NCBI GenBank assembly: GCA_018895075.1
Contig: JAHIOW010000039.1
Span: 1 to 41,687, forward strand
Reading direction: 5' to 3'
From: Candidatus Omnitrophota bacterium
GTDB lineage: Bacteria > Omnitrophota > Gorgyraeia > Gygaellales > Profunditerraquicolaceae
Length of the DNA: 41,687 nucleotides
Each line of letters begins with the position of its first letter. The stretch's first letter is position 1. The notes under the pieces were generated by a model, which saw only the letters and a list, made by a program, of their open reading frames with translations, was not told the origin of the DNA and ran no database searches. Made by a program: the position numbers and the translations under genes. Shown piece by piece: positions 32,178 through 40,874 of this stretch.

Positions 32178-33422
32178 GTGAATGAAAAAAAGATAGTTGT
32201 GGTTGGCGCAGGCCCAGCCGGGATGATGGCAGCAATTCGGGCCAGCCAGCTTCAACCAGGTATAGTTCTCATAGAAAAAAATCCCCAACCCGGCAAGAAA
32301 CTTCTCTTAAGCGGTAAGGGCCGCTGCAACCTTACCAATGCCTGTAATTTAGATCCCTTTATAAATAAATTCTCAGACCACGGCGAATTCTTAAGGGATG
32401 CCTTTAAAAAATTTTTTAATCTAGGCCTCATGCAATTTTTTGAAACCAGAAACCTGAAATTAAAGGTAGAAAGACAATTACGCGTTTTTCCCGTCAATAA
32501 TAGGGCAGGCAGTATTCTAGGGGTCTTAAAGAAAGAATTATATAAAAATAAGGTAAAGGCCCTCTATGGGGCTTGCCTGAAAGACATCTTTATCCAGGGC
32601 AATAAAGTAAAAGGATTACTGCTTAGGGATGGAAAGGTTATCCCGGCACAGAGGCTTATCTTAGCTACGGGTGGCCTGTCTTTTAGTTTTACTGGTTCTA
32701 CAGGAGAGGGGATAGATATGGCGCGTAAATTAGGCCACCGTATCAGTCCGTCCCGGGCCGGCCTGGTTCCTTTAGAGACTAGTCAGCAGTATCCCCGATT
32801 ATTGAAAGGCCTGGCCTTAAAAAATATTCGCCTGAAGTTCAGCGATGGGAAAAAAGAGATAATTTCGCCGATAGGCGAATTGTTATTTACTGATTTTGGT
32901 ATCTCCGGCCCTTTGGTTTTATCTTTAAGCGGAAAAATAGTAGATTGGTTAAAGGAAAATAAAGAGGTATATGTAGAAATAGATCTAAAGCCGGCCTTAT
33001 CCAGGGAACAATTAGATGCCAGGCTTGCCCGAGAATTTAAGTTAAATACCAAGAAGAGTATTAGAAATACGCTCAGGAGTTTATTGCCCGGGAGCCTGGT
33101 AGATGTATTCATAGATATGGCAGAAATTATCCCGGATAAAAAAGTCAGTCAGATTACCCGCACAGAACGCCAGAGAGTAATTTCGCTGCTTAAGAATTTA
33201 CGTTTGAATATCACTCGCTCAAGGCCTATAGAGGAGGCAATGATTACCCGGGGAGGACTGGATTTAAGAGATATCAATCCCCGCACCATGGAATCGCGCC
33301 TGATTAAAGGCTTATATTTTGCCGGCGAGATGATAGATGTCGATGCCGATACCGGAGGATTTAATTTGCAGGCGGCATTCTCTACGGGTTATCTTGCCGG
33401 AGAAAGCGCCGCCTTAAACTAA
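32178..33422 (+). CDS. BaiN/YhiN (HI0933)-family flavoprotein
   Basis: Predicted FAD-dependent oxidoreductase; members have been linked to bile-acid reduction or remain uncharacterised, and I cannot name a substrate here. It is 414 aa. The FAD Rossmann motif is VVVGAGPAGMMAAIRA, followed by the family motif GKKLLLSGKGRCNLTN, then ATGGLSFSFTGSTGEG and the C-terminal MIDVDADTGGFNLQAAFSTG. The start is a GTG; an ATG at 32182 is out of frame. It is in an apparent operon with pyrE and the Maf-M48 gene (1-base gap). Confidence 0.88.
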   Translation: MNEKKIVVVGAGPAGMMAAIRASQLQPGIVLIEKNPQPGKKLLLSGKGRCNLTNACNLDPFINKFSDHGEFLRDAFKKFFNLGLMQFFETRNLKLKVERQLRVFPVNNRAGSILGVLKKELYKNKVKALYGACLKDIFIQGNKVKGLLLRDGKVIPAQRLILATGGLSFSFTGSTGEGIDMARKLGHRISPSRAGLVPLETSQQYPRLLKGLALKNIRLKFSDGKKEIISPIGELLFTDFGISGPLVLSLSGKIVDWLKENKEVYVEIDLKPALSREQLDARLAREFKLNTKKSIRNTLRSLLPGSLVDVFIDMAEIIPDKKVSQITRTERQRVISLLKNLRLNITRSRPIEEAMITRGGLDLRDINPRTMESRLIKGLYFAGEMIDVDADTGGFNLQAAFSTGYLAGESAALN

Positions 33423-33423
33423 G

Positions 33424-34785
33424 ATGCGAAAAATATATTTAGCCTCTGATTCCCGGGCACGCAGGAAACTATTGGATATATTCGGTTTAAAATTTAAGGT
33501 AATATCCGCCAGGGTAAGGGAAGAAAGAAAGAGAGGCGGCTCCTCTTATGCGGCGTTGGTAAAAAAGAATGCCCTGTTAAAAGTCCAGAGTGCGGCAGGA
33601 AGGGTTAAAAGCGGGGTTATCATCGCAGCGGATACAATAACGGTCCAGGACAAAAAGATATTCGGCAAGCCAAAAAATTTACAGGAAGCTCAGCAGATGC
33701 TAAAAAGGCTCTCGCAAAAGCCGCAGTGGCTTTATACCGGTTTAGCCGTGATGGACAAGGATAAAGGCGTAACCAGGCTTAGCTTTGAAAAGACCAAGGT
33801 TTATATGGATAAATTGAACGATAAACAGATAAAGAATTATTTTGCGGTTGTTTCTCCACTGGATAAGGCCGGTAGTTTTGATATCCAGGGCAGGGGGGCT
33901 TTTTTTATCCGGCGTATTGAAGGCTGTTTCTATAATGTCGTGGGCCTGCCGCTAAGAAAATTATACCGTATGTTTCAGGAGATGGGAATAAAGGTATTTA
34001 CATTTTTGTTGTGTGCCTTTGGCCTTGCCTCCTGTTTGATTATTACCTCTGGCTGTTCAACTGAATATAATATCGTCACCGGCAAAGAAGAACTTTTTTA
34101 TTACAGCACTGAGAAAGAAGTGCAGATGGGTAAGTCTATCAGGCAGGAAGTAGAAAAGGAATACAAGCCCGTAGATGACCCGTTAATACAAAAGCGGGTA
34201 GAGGATATTGGTTTTAAGATTGCAAGTGTCTGCGATAGAAAAGACATAGATTATCACTTTAAGGTATTAGCAGAGGATGAGGAGGTCAATGCCTTTGCCT
34301 TGCCCGGGGGTTTTGTCTATGTAAACAAGGCCTTGATAGATAAGGTAACCAATGATGACGAATTGGCTTGTATCTTAGGCCATGAGGTAGGCCATATCGT
34401 AGCCCGGCACAGCATAAAGAAACTTCAGGGCGTTATGGGCTACTCTATATTAAGGGTATTGATTGCCGCTGTTCCCCAGACTGCCGAGGCAGGCAATGCT
34501 GCGGATATCGCCTTTACGGAGATAATGCTGGGGTATTCAAGGGAAGATGAGTTTTTAGCTGACCGGTTAGGCGCCCGTTATGCAAAATTAGCCGGTTACA
34601 ATCCTTATGGCATGATTACGTTCCTGGAGAAATTACAGGAGATAAACAAGAGAAAACCGCTAAGGCCCAAGACATATTTTAAGACCCATCCCTATGTCCC
34701 CGATAGAATCCGGGTAGTAAAACAGGAATTAGGAGAAAAGATCGACTTTGTGGATTTTATCAATATCGAAGAGGCCCAACAGTAG
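33424..34785 (+). CDS. Maf nucleotide pyrophosphatase fused to M48 metalloprotease lipoprotein
   Basis: One uninterrupted 453-codon frame holds two normally separate proteins. Residues 1-185 are a complete Maf/YhdE protein (YLASDSRARRKLLD, IIAADTITVQDKKIFGKP, DKAGSFDIQGRGAFFI). Residues about 189-211 form a hydrophobic segment ending in the lipobox TSGC (C211). Residues 212-453 are an M48 peptidase with HEVGH (320-324) and a later ED/E ligand region (SREDEFLADRLG), similar to LoiP/BepA-type envelope proteases. Internal ATGs at 33970 (M183) and 33982 (M187) could start a separate lipoprotein; CAGGAG at 33976-33981 precedes the second directly. So this may be a true fusion or overlapping translation. 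Confidence 0.82.
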   Translation: MRKIYLASDSRARRKLLDIFGLKFKVISARVREERKRGGSSYAALVKKNALLKVQSAAGRVKSGVIIAADTITVQDKKIFGKPKNLQEAQQMLKRLSQKPQWLYTGLAVMDKDKGVTRLSFEKTKVYMDKLNDKQIKNYFAVVSPLDKAGSFDIQGRGAFFIRRIEGCFYNVVGLPLRKLYRMFQEMGIKVFTFLLCAFGLASCLIITSGCSTEYNIVTGKEELFYYSTEKEVQMGKSIRQEVEKEYKPVDDPLIQKRVEDIGFKIASVCDRKDIDYHFKVLAEDEEVNAFALPGGFVYVNKALIDKVTNDDELACILGHEVGHIVARHSIKKLQGVMGYSILRVLIAAVPQTAEAGNAADIAFTEIMLGYSREDEFLADRLGARYAKLAGYNPYGMITFLEKLQEINKRKPLRPKTYFKTHPYVPDRIRVVKQELGEKIDFVDFINIEEAQQ

Positions 34786-34814
34786 CATTCCCGCCCTTTA
34801 ATTTGAGAAAGACG

Positions 34815-34843
34815 TTGCCTTTCTTGAGATACTGCGTTATAAT
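34815..34843 (+). promoter_or_regulatory. Putative promoter upstream of yggT
   Basis: TTGCCT (34815-34820) and a perfect TATAAT (34838-34843) are 17 bases apart. The likely start is near 34850, leaving a leader of about 80 bases before the ATG at 34931. The -35 box matches only four of six consensus positions. Confidence 0.6.
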
Positions 34844-34849
34844 AAAAGT

Positions 34850-34930
34850 TCATCGTGCATTAATCTAGCACTACGCCAGCTGAAATTAAAGACGGGGCTT
34901 TCGGTTTTTTGATCTAGGGGGCAAAATAAG
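34850..34930 (+). promoter_or_regulatory. Leader region of yggT, weakly structured
   Basis: It contains a small hairpin, GTGC (34855-34858) with GCAC (34868-34871), then a GGGGCTTTCGG run followed by six T residues, and CTAG twice. I tried to match it to common riboswitches (c-di-GMP, fluoride, preQ1, SAM) and could not. AGGGGG upstream of the ATG may act as a poor ribosome-binding site. Confidence 0.3.
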
Positions 34931-35233
34931 ATGTTTGTTTTATCTAACCTTTTGGTTACCTTAGCGCGTATTCTGGATATTGCCCTGGCTATATTATATT
35001 GGCTTATCCTTATTCGCGCAATCATCAGCTGGGTAAATCCGGATCCCTACAATCCCATAGTGCAGTTTTTATATAAGGCCACTGAACCCATACTCTATCC
35101 GATAAGAAAACTCTTGCCTTCAGGGCTTAAGATGGGAATAGATATTTCGCCAATAATCGCCTTTCTGGCCATAATATTTTTGAAATCCTTTTTGGTTAAG
35201 ACCCTCGTGGATTGGGCAATAAGGTTACATTAA
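34931..35233 (+). CDS. yggT: YggT-family membrane protein
   Basis: Small inner-membrane protein of the YggT/Ycf19 family, linked in different bacteria to osmotic tolerance or cell-division and envelope organisation. It is 100 aa with two transmembrane segments (about 5-30 and 72-97) and the conserved ISWVNPDPYNPIVQFLYKATEPILYPIRKLLP stretch split around residues 33-65. It is the first gene of a likely long operon running into the trehalose genes. Confidence 0.88.
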   Translation: MFVLSNLLVTLARILDIALAILYWLILIRAIISWVNPDPYNPIVQFLYKATEPILYPIRKLLPSGLKMGIDISPIIAFLAIIFLKSFLVKTLVDWAIRLH

Positions 35234-35256
35234 AAATACATTGAAGGAGGCCTAGT

Positions 35257-36231
35257 GTGTGGCAGTTAAAAATAAGGATGTATCTTTTATTGGTAGTTTT
35301 ATTCGGGATTATCTATATGGTTATGACTATCATCGGCGTACGCATGGGCATAGCCAATTTTTACTTTTATCTTTTGCTTTCTTTAGGGCTGATGTTTTTA
35401 CAATATATGATTGGCCCCAAACTGGTAGAGTGGTTGATGCGGGTTAAATATGTCAAACCAGAGCAATATCCACAACTGTATGCAATGGTCCAGGAGTTAT
35501 CCCAAAAAGCCGGGATCCCCAGGCCGCGGGTGGGGATAGCCCAGATATCTATACCCAATGCCTTTGCCTTTGGCAGGAGCTTGTCTGATGGCAGGGTTTG
35601 CGTTACCGAAGGGTTAATGCGCCTGTTAGATGAAAATGAGTTAAGGGCAGTACTGGGCCATGAACTGAGCCATCTGAAGAATCGCGATGTTTTAACTATA
35701 ACCATACTGTCGGTTATCCCTATGATTCTCTATCGTATTGCCTGGCACTTTTTTTGGTTTGGAGGAGGCAGGAGGAGGGGGCAAGGAAATGTTGCCTTGA
35801 TTGGCGTGGCCGCCTTCATATTTTATTTTATTACTAACCTCCTGGTCTTATATGCCTCGCGTATCCGGGAATATTTTGCTGATAGAGGTTCTCTGCTTTT
35901 AGGCAATAAGCCGGAGTGGTTGGCTTCGGCTTTGTATAAATTAGTCTATGGTTCAGCCAGGATGAACAAAGAATCTTTTAAGGAAGTTGAGGGCTTGAAG
36001 GCCTTTTTTGTGAATGACCCCTCGCAGGCAATCAATGAGATAAAGGAATTAAGGCAGCTGGATCTAAATAAAAGCGGCACCATTGATAGCAATGAACTAG
36101 AGGCCTTGCAAGATAAGAGAGTGCATTTGAATTTCGGGGATAAATTATTAGAGGCCTTAAGTACCCACCCGAATATGCTTAAAAGGATAAAACAATTATC
36201 AGAATATGAAACTAAAGAAGTGAAAGCTTGA
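35257..36231 (+). CDS. htpX: HtpX-like M48 membrane protease with EF-hand
   Basis: Predicted inner-membrane zinc protease for membrane protein quality control. It is 324 aa. Two N-terminal helices (about 8-30 and 34-56) precede HELSH (135-139), with a third zinc ligand at E205 in REYFADR, and two more helices at about 147-165 and 178-200. Unusually, residues 269-280 form a canonical EF-hand calcium loop with D, N, S, T, D, E at positions 1, 3, 5, 7, 9, 12, just before the C-terminal STHPNMLKRI segment of the family. The start is a GTG preceded by GAAGGAGG (35243-35250); the second codon is TGG. Confidence 0.85.
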   Translation: MWQLKIRMYLLLVVLFGIIYMVMTIIGVRMGIANFYFYLLLSLGLMFLQYMIGPKLVEWLMRVKYVKPEQYPQLYAMVQELSQKAGIPRPRVGIAQISIPNAFAFGRSLSDGRVCVTEGLMRLLDENELRAVLGHELSHLKNRDVLTITILSVIPMILYRIAWHFFWFGGGRRRGQGNVALIGVAAFIFYFITNLLVLYASRIREYFADRGSLLLGNKPEWLASALYKLVYGSARMNKESFKEVEGLKAFFVNDPSQAINEIKELRQLDLNKSGTIDSNELEALQDKRVHLNFGDKLLEALSTHPNMLKRIKQLSEYETKEVKA

Positions 36232-36262
36232 TCCGCTAAACGCCCATAAAGGAGGTGAAATT

Positions 36263-37741
36263 ATGTGGACAAAAAAGGACTTACAACAGTTAATTAAAGA
36301 TAAGATGGGGGAGTATCTGTTTATTGTAGTATCTAACCGGCAGCCATATGTGCACGTATTGAAGAAAGGAAAGATTGAATGTCAGCGCGGGGCCGGAGGA
36401 GTAATTACTGCCCTGGATCCAGTGATGCAGGCCTGTAATGGAACATGGGTGGCCTGTGGCGATGGAGAGGCAGACCGTAAGGTTACCGATAAACAGGATA
36501 AGGTAAAAGTCCCCCCAGAAAATTCTGCCTATACCTTAAAGCGGGTCTGGCTAAGCAAAGAAGAGGAGAACGGGTTTTATTACGGCTATTCCAATGAGGC
36601 ATTATGGCCCCTATGCCATATGGCTTTTGAGCGGCCTGTGTTTAGAAAGGAAGATTGGGATTACTATGTTCAAGTTAATAAAAAATTTGCCCAGGCCGTA
36701 ATAGAGGAGGTGGGTAATAACAAGGCCTTTATCTGGATACAGGATTACCACCTTTGCCTTCTCCCTAAATTCCTGAAAGAGATGGCCCCAAATCAACTGA
36801 TCATCTCCCATTTCTGGCATATCCCCTGGCCTAATTATGAGGCCTTCAGGATTTGTCCCCAGAGAAAGGAAATTTTAGATGGTTTATTGGCAAACGACCT
36901 TTTAGGATTTCATATCCGTTATCATTGCGATAATTTTTTTGATGCCATAGACCGCGAGATAGAAAGTAAAATTAATAGAGAGTCTTTTTCTATTGTCCGC
37001 AGAGGCCATGAGACTTTTGTCCGGCCTTATCCTATTAGCGTAGATTTTGCGGGTATAAGCGAGATTTCAGATTCAGACGATGTTTTAAAGGCAAAAGGTG
37101 CCCTGATTGAGGAGCTCGGCCTTTGCGGTCTTAAGGTCTTGCTTGGCCTTGACCGCATTGATTATACCAAAGGTATACCGGAGAGATTATTAGCCATTGA
37201 CCGGTTGTTGGAGAAGCATCCGGAATTAAAAGAGAAGATGGTTTTTTTGCAGATGGGCGAGATCAGCCGCATACATATACCTAAATATAAGGCTTTAAAC
37301 GATGAGATTAACGCCTTGGTTGAACAAATAAACTGGAAACATTCTACAGATAGCTGGAAACCGATTCTCCTGATGCGCAGGCATCTTTCGTTTCATGAGC
37401 TCTTGGCCTTTTATCGCTTAGGAGACATTTGTATTGTCAGTTCCTTACACGACGGGATGAATCTGGTGGCTAAAGAATTCATCTCCAGCCGTACAGATGA
37501 AGGAGGGATATTAGTTTTGAGTCAATTCACCGGCGCAGCCAGGGAATTGACCGACGCAGTATTAGCCAATCCCTACGACCGCGAGCAATTTAGCGAGGCT
37601 ATCTTCACTGCCCTGAATTTGCCTGAAGATGAAAGGCGTAAACAGATGGTTAAGATGAGAGAGGTTGTAGGGCACAGCAATATATTCCGTTGGGCCGGGA
37701 AAATTTTATCTGAGCTTTTGAAGTTTGAATTCAAGGAGTGA
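36263..37741 (+). CDS. otsA: Trehalose-6-phosphate synthase (GT20)
   Basis: Makes trehalose-6-phosphate from a nucleotide-glucose and glucose-6-phosphate. It is 492 aa. The N-terminal segment is IVVSNRQPYVHV (family usually SNRLP), then GAGGVITALDPVM, WIQDYHLCLLPKFL, LGLDRIDYTKGIPERLLAI and the C-terminal donor site VSSLHDGMNLVAKEF, all typical of GT20. A strong ribosome-binding site (AAAGGAGGTG) precedes it. The phosphatase otsB lies two genes downstream, confirming pathway context. The donor nucleotide cannot be told from sequence by eye. Confidence 0.93.
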   Translation: MWTKKDLQQLIKDKMGEYLFIVVSNRQPYVHVLKKGKIECQRGAGGVITALDPVMQACNGTWVACGDGEADRKVTDKQDKVKVPPENSAYTLKRVWLSKEEENGFYYGYSNEALWPLCHMAFERPVFRKEDWDYYVQVNKKFAQAVIEEVGNNKAFIWIQDYHLCLLPKFLKEMAPNQLIISHFWHIPWPNYEAFRICPQRKEILDGLLANDLLGFHIRYHCDNFFDAIDREIESKINRESFSIVRRGHETFVRPYPISVDFAGISEISDSDDVLKAKGALIEELGLCGLKVLLGLDRIDYTKGIPERLLAIDRLLEKHPELKEKMVFLQMGEISRIHIPKYKALNDEINALVEQINWKHSTDSWKPILLMRRHLSFHELLAFYRLGDICIVSSLHDGMNLVAKEFISSRTDEGGILVLSQFTGAARELTDAVLANPYDREQFSEAIFTALNLPEDERRKQMVKMREVVGHSNIFRWAGKILSELLKFEFKE

Positions 37742-37745
37742 GGCT

Positions 37746-38216
37746 ATGCAGATAAAAGAGATAATGTTAAAAGAAGTAATTAGTGTCAAGCGCTCCACAA
37801 ACTTAAGGCAGTTATTAAAAATATTTGCTAAGTTTCATATATTTCCGTTAGTGCCGGTGGTAGAAGAAGATAATCGTCTGGTAGGTATTGTTTCTTTCCG
37901 TAATCTCACTAATGTCTTTCAGCCCCCGCGGCCCGAGATATTAAAAACAGTCCCTTTTCTGGATGAAGAGGAAGAAGATATATTTAAGGCAGATTTCACT
38001 GAAGAGATAGGGGATTTAGTGGTGGTTGAGGATATTATGGAGACAAAATTCATCTCTATCCAGGAGGATGCCTCTTTAGAGGAGGCCTTTAAGTCGATGA
38101 AGTTGCATCTTAAAGAAGAAGTCCCGGTAGTAGATAAAGCAGGTAGATTGGTAGGGATAGTTGGTATATTTGATATAATCAGGCAGGTCTTTCGCCAAAA
38201 AGGCGTTATTAAATGA
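37746..38216 (+). CDS. Two-CBS-domain regulatory protein
   Basis: Stand-alone nucleotide-sensing protein of 156 aa made of two CBS domains (about 1-58 and 93-156): MLKEVISVKRSTNLRQLL and MEDTKFIS-type repeats ending in PVVEEDNRLVGIVSFRNL and PVVDKAGRLVGIVGIFDI. Such Bateman pairs bind adenine nucleotides and often tune transporters or enzymes. It is preceded by AAGGAG inside the end of otsA and overlaps the antiporter gene by 4 bases (ATGA), so it probably regulates that antiporter; this is inference. A longer frame starts at 37725, but the ATG at 37746 is preferred. Confidence 0.85.
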   Translation: MQIKEIMLKEVISVKRSTNLRQLLKIFAKFHIFPLVPVVEEDNRLVGIVSFRNLTNVFQPPRPEILKTVPFLDEEEEDIFKADFTEEIGDLVVVEDIMETKFISIQEDASLEEAFKSMKLHLKEEVPVVDKAGRLVGIVGIFDIIRQVFRQKGVIK

Positions 38217-39403
38217 ACACCATATTAGGTCTGGGTTTTATCTTGCTTGCCGGCTTATTGTCGGCAAGGCTGATCAGCAAAATTAAGTTTCCCGCAGTAA
38301 CCGCCTATCTTGCCTTAGGCATTATTATTGGCCCAGCCTTATTTAAACTTGTCCCTAAGGATATCTTAGATGCCTCAGGTTTAATCTCTAATATCGTCTT
38401 AGGCCTTATTGCCTTTAGTATTGGCCAGAATTTTTCCCGGGATAATTTTCGTAAGATCGGTAAATCAGTAATATGGATTTCGGTTTTAGAGGCCTGCGGC
38501 GCATGGATTCTGGTTACCCTGACTTTTTTAATTATTTTAAAGCAGCCTTTTTATATCTCGCTTCTTTTTGGAGCAATTGCCTCAGCCACTGCCCCTGCGG
38601 CTACGGTCATGGTAATCAGAGAGTATCGCGCTAAAGGTAATTTTACAGATACCCTTTTAGGGGTGGTAGCCATTGACGATGCCTGGTGTCTGATTATATT
38701 TGCTATCTCACTGGCAATATCACAGGCTATACATAGCCAAATATTAGCCACCTCTTTCTTGATAAAAGTATTCTTTAATTCTATTTTCAGTATATTTGGC
38801 GCTTTTGTCTTAGGAGGGGTGGTGGCAATTTCTCTGTCCTATCTTTCTAAAGTTCTGCGCACACAAACAGAACTTTTAATCTTTACCTTAGGGTTTGTTC
38901 TTTTAAACATCGGAATAGCTATATGGCTGCATCTGTCTGTTCTCTTGGCAACACTATTTTTAGGGGCGATATTAGTTAACATTGATAAATCTCCCTTTAA
39001 GTTCTTTGACAGTTTAAAGACCATTGATTCACCGCTATTTTTACTTTTCTTTGTCTTGGCAGGGGCAAACTTAGAGATAGGTATTTTACCTAAGTTGGGA
39101 TTAATCGGCCTGACATACCTTGTATTTCGGATAATCGGTAAAGTTATTGGCGCAAGCCTGGGCGCGCGTATCTCTAAAGCCCCCGAGAGTATAAAAAGGT
39201 ATTTAGGGTTGGCTCTTATCCCTCAGGCAGGTGTTGCCTTGGGTTGCGCCCTGATTGCCAAAAGCGATTTTCCTAATGTCGGGGGTATGATCTTTACCAC
39301 CATTATTGCCACTACGGTTATTTATGAATTATTCGGGCCCTTATGTACAAGATATGCCCTGCAGAAAGCAGGTGATATAACTGTCGAGCCCCATCCATCA
39401 TGA
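38213..39403 (+). CDS. CPA2-type monovalent cation:proton antiporter
   Basis: Integral membrane transporter of 396 aa with about 11-12 hydrophobic helices. The features of the KefB/NapA (CPA2) family are KFPAVTAYLALGIIIGPAL near the N-terminus, GLIAFSIGQNF, SATAPAATVMVIREYRAKG and the paired aspartates in VVAIDDAWCLIIFA. No C-terminal TrkA-N domain is present. Na+ or K+ specificity is undecided. Overlapping ATGA junctions link it to the CBS gene before and to otsB after it, placing ion transport inside the trehalose operon. Confidence 0.87.
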   Translation: MNTILGLGFILLAGLLSARLISKIKFPAVTAYLALGIIIGPALFKLVPKDILDASGLISNIVLGLIAFSIGQNFSRDNFRKIGKSVIWISVLEACGAWILVTLTFLIILKQPFYISLLFGAIASATAPAATVMVIREYRAKGNFTDTLLGVVAIDDAWCLIIFAISLAISQAIHSQILATSFLIKVFFNSIFSIFGAFVLGGVVAISLSYLSKVLRTQTELLIFTLGFVLLNIGIAIWLHLSVLLATLFLGAILVNIDKSPFKFFDSLKTIDSPLFLLFFVLAGANLEIGILPKLGLIGLTYLVFRIIGKVIGASLGARISKAPESIKRYLGLALIPQAGVALGCALIAKSDFPNVGGMIFTTIIATTVIYELFGPLCTRYALQKAGDITVEPHPS

Positions 39404-40197
39404 AATATCTATTTGCGCATTGGGATAGTTTTAAAAAAAAACTAGATAATAAATATATCATACTGTTCTTAGACTACGATGGTACCCTAACCCCGATTGT
39501 AAACAGTCCGGCTCAGGCAGTTATTCCTGTTAAAATTAAAGAATTACTATCTAGATTATCCCAAAACCCCGGATGTAAATTAGCCATTATCAGCGGCAGG
39601 GCCTTGGGGGATATTAAAAAGATGGTGGGTTTGGAAAATATTATTTATGCCGGTAATCATGGCCTGGAATTAGAAGGGCCAAAGATTAGATTCCAGAGCC
39701 CCATCCGCCCGAGATTTAAAGCGGTGCTTAAACAAATCAAGAATGACCTCACCAAAAAACTTTCCTCAATCAAGGGCGCTCTTATTGAAGATAAAGGCCT
39801 TTCATTAAGTATACATTATCGCTTAGTGAATAAAAAAAAGATTGCGTTACTAAAGAATATTTTACATAAGACTATTATTTCTTATCTAGCGAGAAAGAGA
39901 ATAAAGACTAAGGCCGGAAAGATGGTGCTGGAGATAACACCGCCGGTAAAATGGGATAAAGGCAAGGTTGTTTTGTGGTTATTAGCCAGGCAAAGAATTT
40001 TTACTGCCGGCAAACCCTTTATGCCTGTTTATGTCGGGGACGATAAGACTGATGAGGATGCCTTTAAGGTATTAAAGGACAAAGGCCTGGCTATATTTGT
40101 GGGTAGGCCCAGAAAGTCTCATGCAGGGTATTACTTGAAAAATACGCAAGAGACAGCCCGATTCTTAAAAAAAATCTTAGAGCTAAATGAAAAATAA
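39400..40197 (+). CDS. otsB: Trehalose-6-phosphate phosphatase
   Basis: Dephosphorylates trehalose-6-phosphate to trehalose. It is 265 aa of the HAD superfamily: nucleophile motif LDYDGTLTPI (D25, D27), motif II IISGRAL, the OtsB-specific YAGNHGLELE, and motif IV VGDDKTDEDAF. It overlaps the antiporter gene by 4 bases and the DUF5752 gene by 11. Together with otsA it forms a full OtsAB route. Confidence 0.95.
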   Translation: MKYLFAHWDSFKKKLDNKYIILFLDYDGTLTPIVNSPAQAVIPVKIKELLSRLSQNPGCKLAIISGRALGDIKKMVGLENIIYAGNHGLELEGPKIRFQSPIRPRFKAVLKQIKNDLTKKLSSIKGALIEDKGLSLSIHYRLVNKKKIALLKNILHKTIISYLARKRIKTKAGKMVLEITPPVKWDKGKVVLWLLARQRIFTAGKPFMPVYVGDDKTDEDAFKVLKDKGLAIFVGRPRKSHAGYYLKNTQETARFLKKILELNEK

Positions 40198-40873
40198 GGA
40201 TATGCCAAGGGTGGTAAAAGCCAAACAGCCATTTAGGTTCTATACCCGATTGCATTTATCAGAGCTGACCGGCTTAAGGGCCGCCACTTTAAGTCAGTTA
40301 TTGAGTATTATAAGACAGGTTTCCGGCTCCTGTATCTACCATCACACCCACAGGTTTTTACAACAGCATCAATATCTTTCTCCCGAGCCGCCAAATGATT
40401 TTGCTTATTGGGTAACTGAAGTCTTGAATGAAGACGCGCTGGGAGAAAAATTAGCCAGTATCGACACGATTCAGTTTTCCACTATCCGCACCCTGCGGGA
40501 AAAGATTATCAAAACCATCGAAGATTATCTAAAGGATAATCCTTTAGCCAAGATGAAATTTGCCCAGGAGGGCGAGGAGTTCCATTTTATAAAATCACTA
40601 AGTTTTGTCCTGCCTACAAATTATACTGTCCATAATTTGAAAGAATTTGTAGAGGTCTTAGGCAAGATAACCATTGATTCTATATATTTCCATGTCTTTG
40701 AGGCCCGCCTGAGGCTGGAAAAGGGCACCAATGATTTTTCCTACTGGATAGATACGTCTGTCGGCGATAAAGGATTGGCGCTTGAGATTGCCAAACTTGA
40801 CCCTTATACCTATACCATAGGAGATTTAAGAAAAACGGTGATTAAAATCATAAACAAGAGAATATCCGGTTAA
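40187..40873 (+). CDS. DUF5752-like family protein next to treT
   Basis: Uncharacterised 228 aa protein, probably soluble, with no catalytic motif that I recognise. It has two related halves: FRFYTRLHLSELTGLRAATL then ANDFAYWVTEVLNEDALGEK-like text in the first, and SFVLPTNYTVHNLKEFVEVL then NDFSYWIDTSVGDKGLALEI in the second. Each half carries an IYxH plus NDF(A/S)YW(V/I) block, suggesting an internal duplication. From memory this matches DUF5752, found beside trehalose synthase-type glycosyltransferases. It starts within the end of otsB and ends one base before treT, so it may assist TreT; that is inference. Confidence 0.7.
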   Translation: MKNKDMPRVVKAKQPFRFYTRLHLSELTGLRAATLSQLLSIIRQVSGSCIYHHTHRFLQQHQYLSPEPPNDFAYWVTEVLNEDALGEKLASIDTIQFSTIRTLREKIIKTIEDYLKDNPLAKMKFAQEGEEFHFIKSLSFVLPTNYTVHNLKEFVEVLGKITIDSIYFHVFEARLRLEKGTNDFSYWIDTSVGDKGLALEIAKLDPYTYTIGDLRKTVIKIINKRISG

Positions 40874-40874
40874 G

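Noticed and set aside
34481-34494. CTGCC-ga-GGCAG in the M48 protease as another palindrome insertion
   Set aside because: The stem is short and the encoded residues (QTAEAGNAADIAF) are plausible family sequence, so chance is a sufficient explanation.
34850-34930. Riboswitch in the yggT leader
   Set aside because: Only a 4-bp hairpin and a T-run are visible. I could not match c-di-GMP, fluoride, preQ1 or SAM consensus elements, so I list it only as a weakly structured leader.
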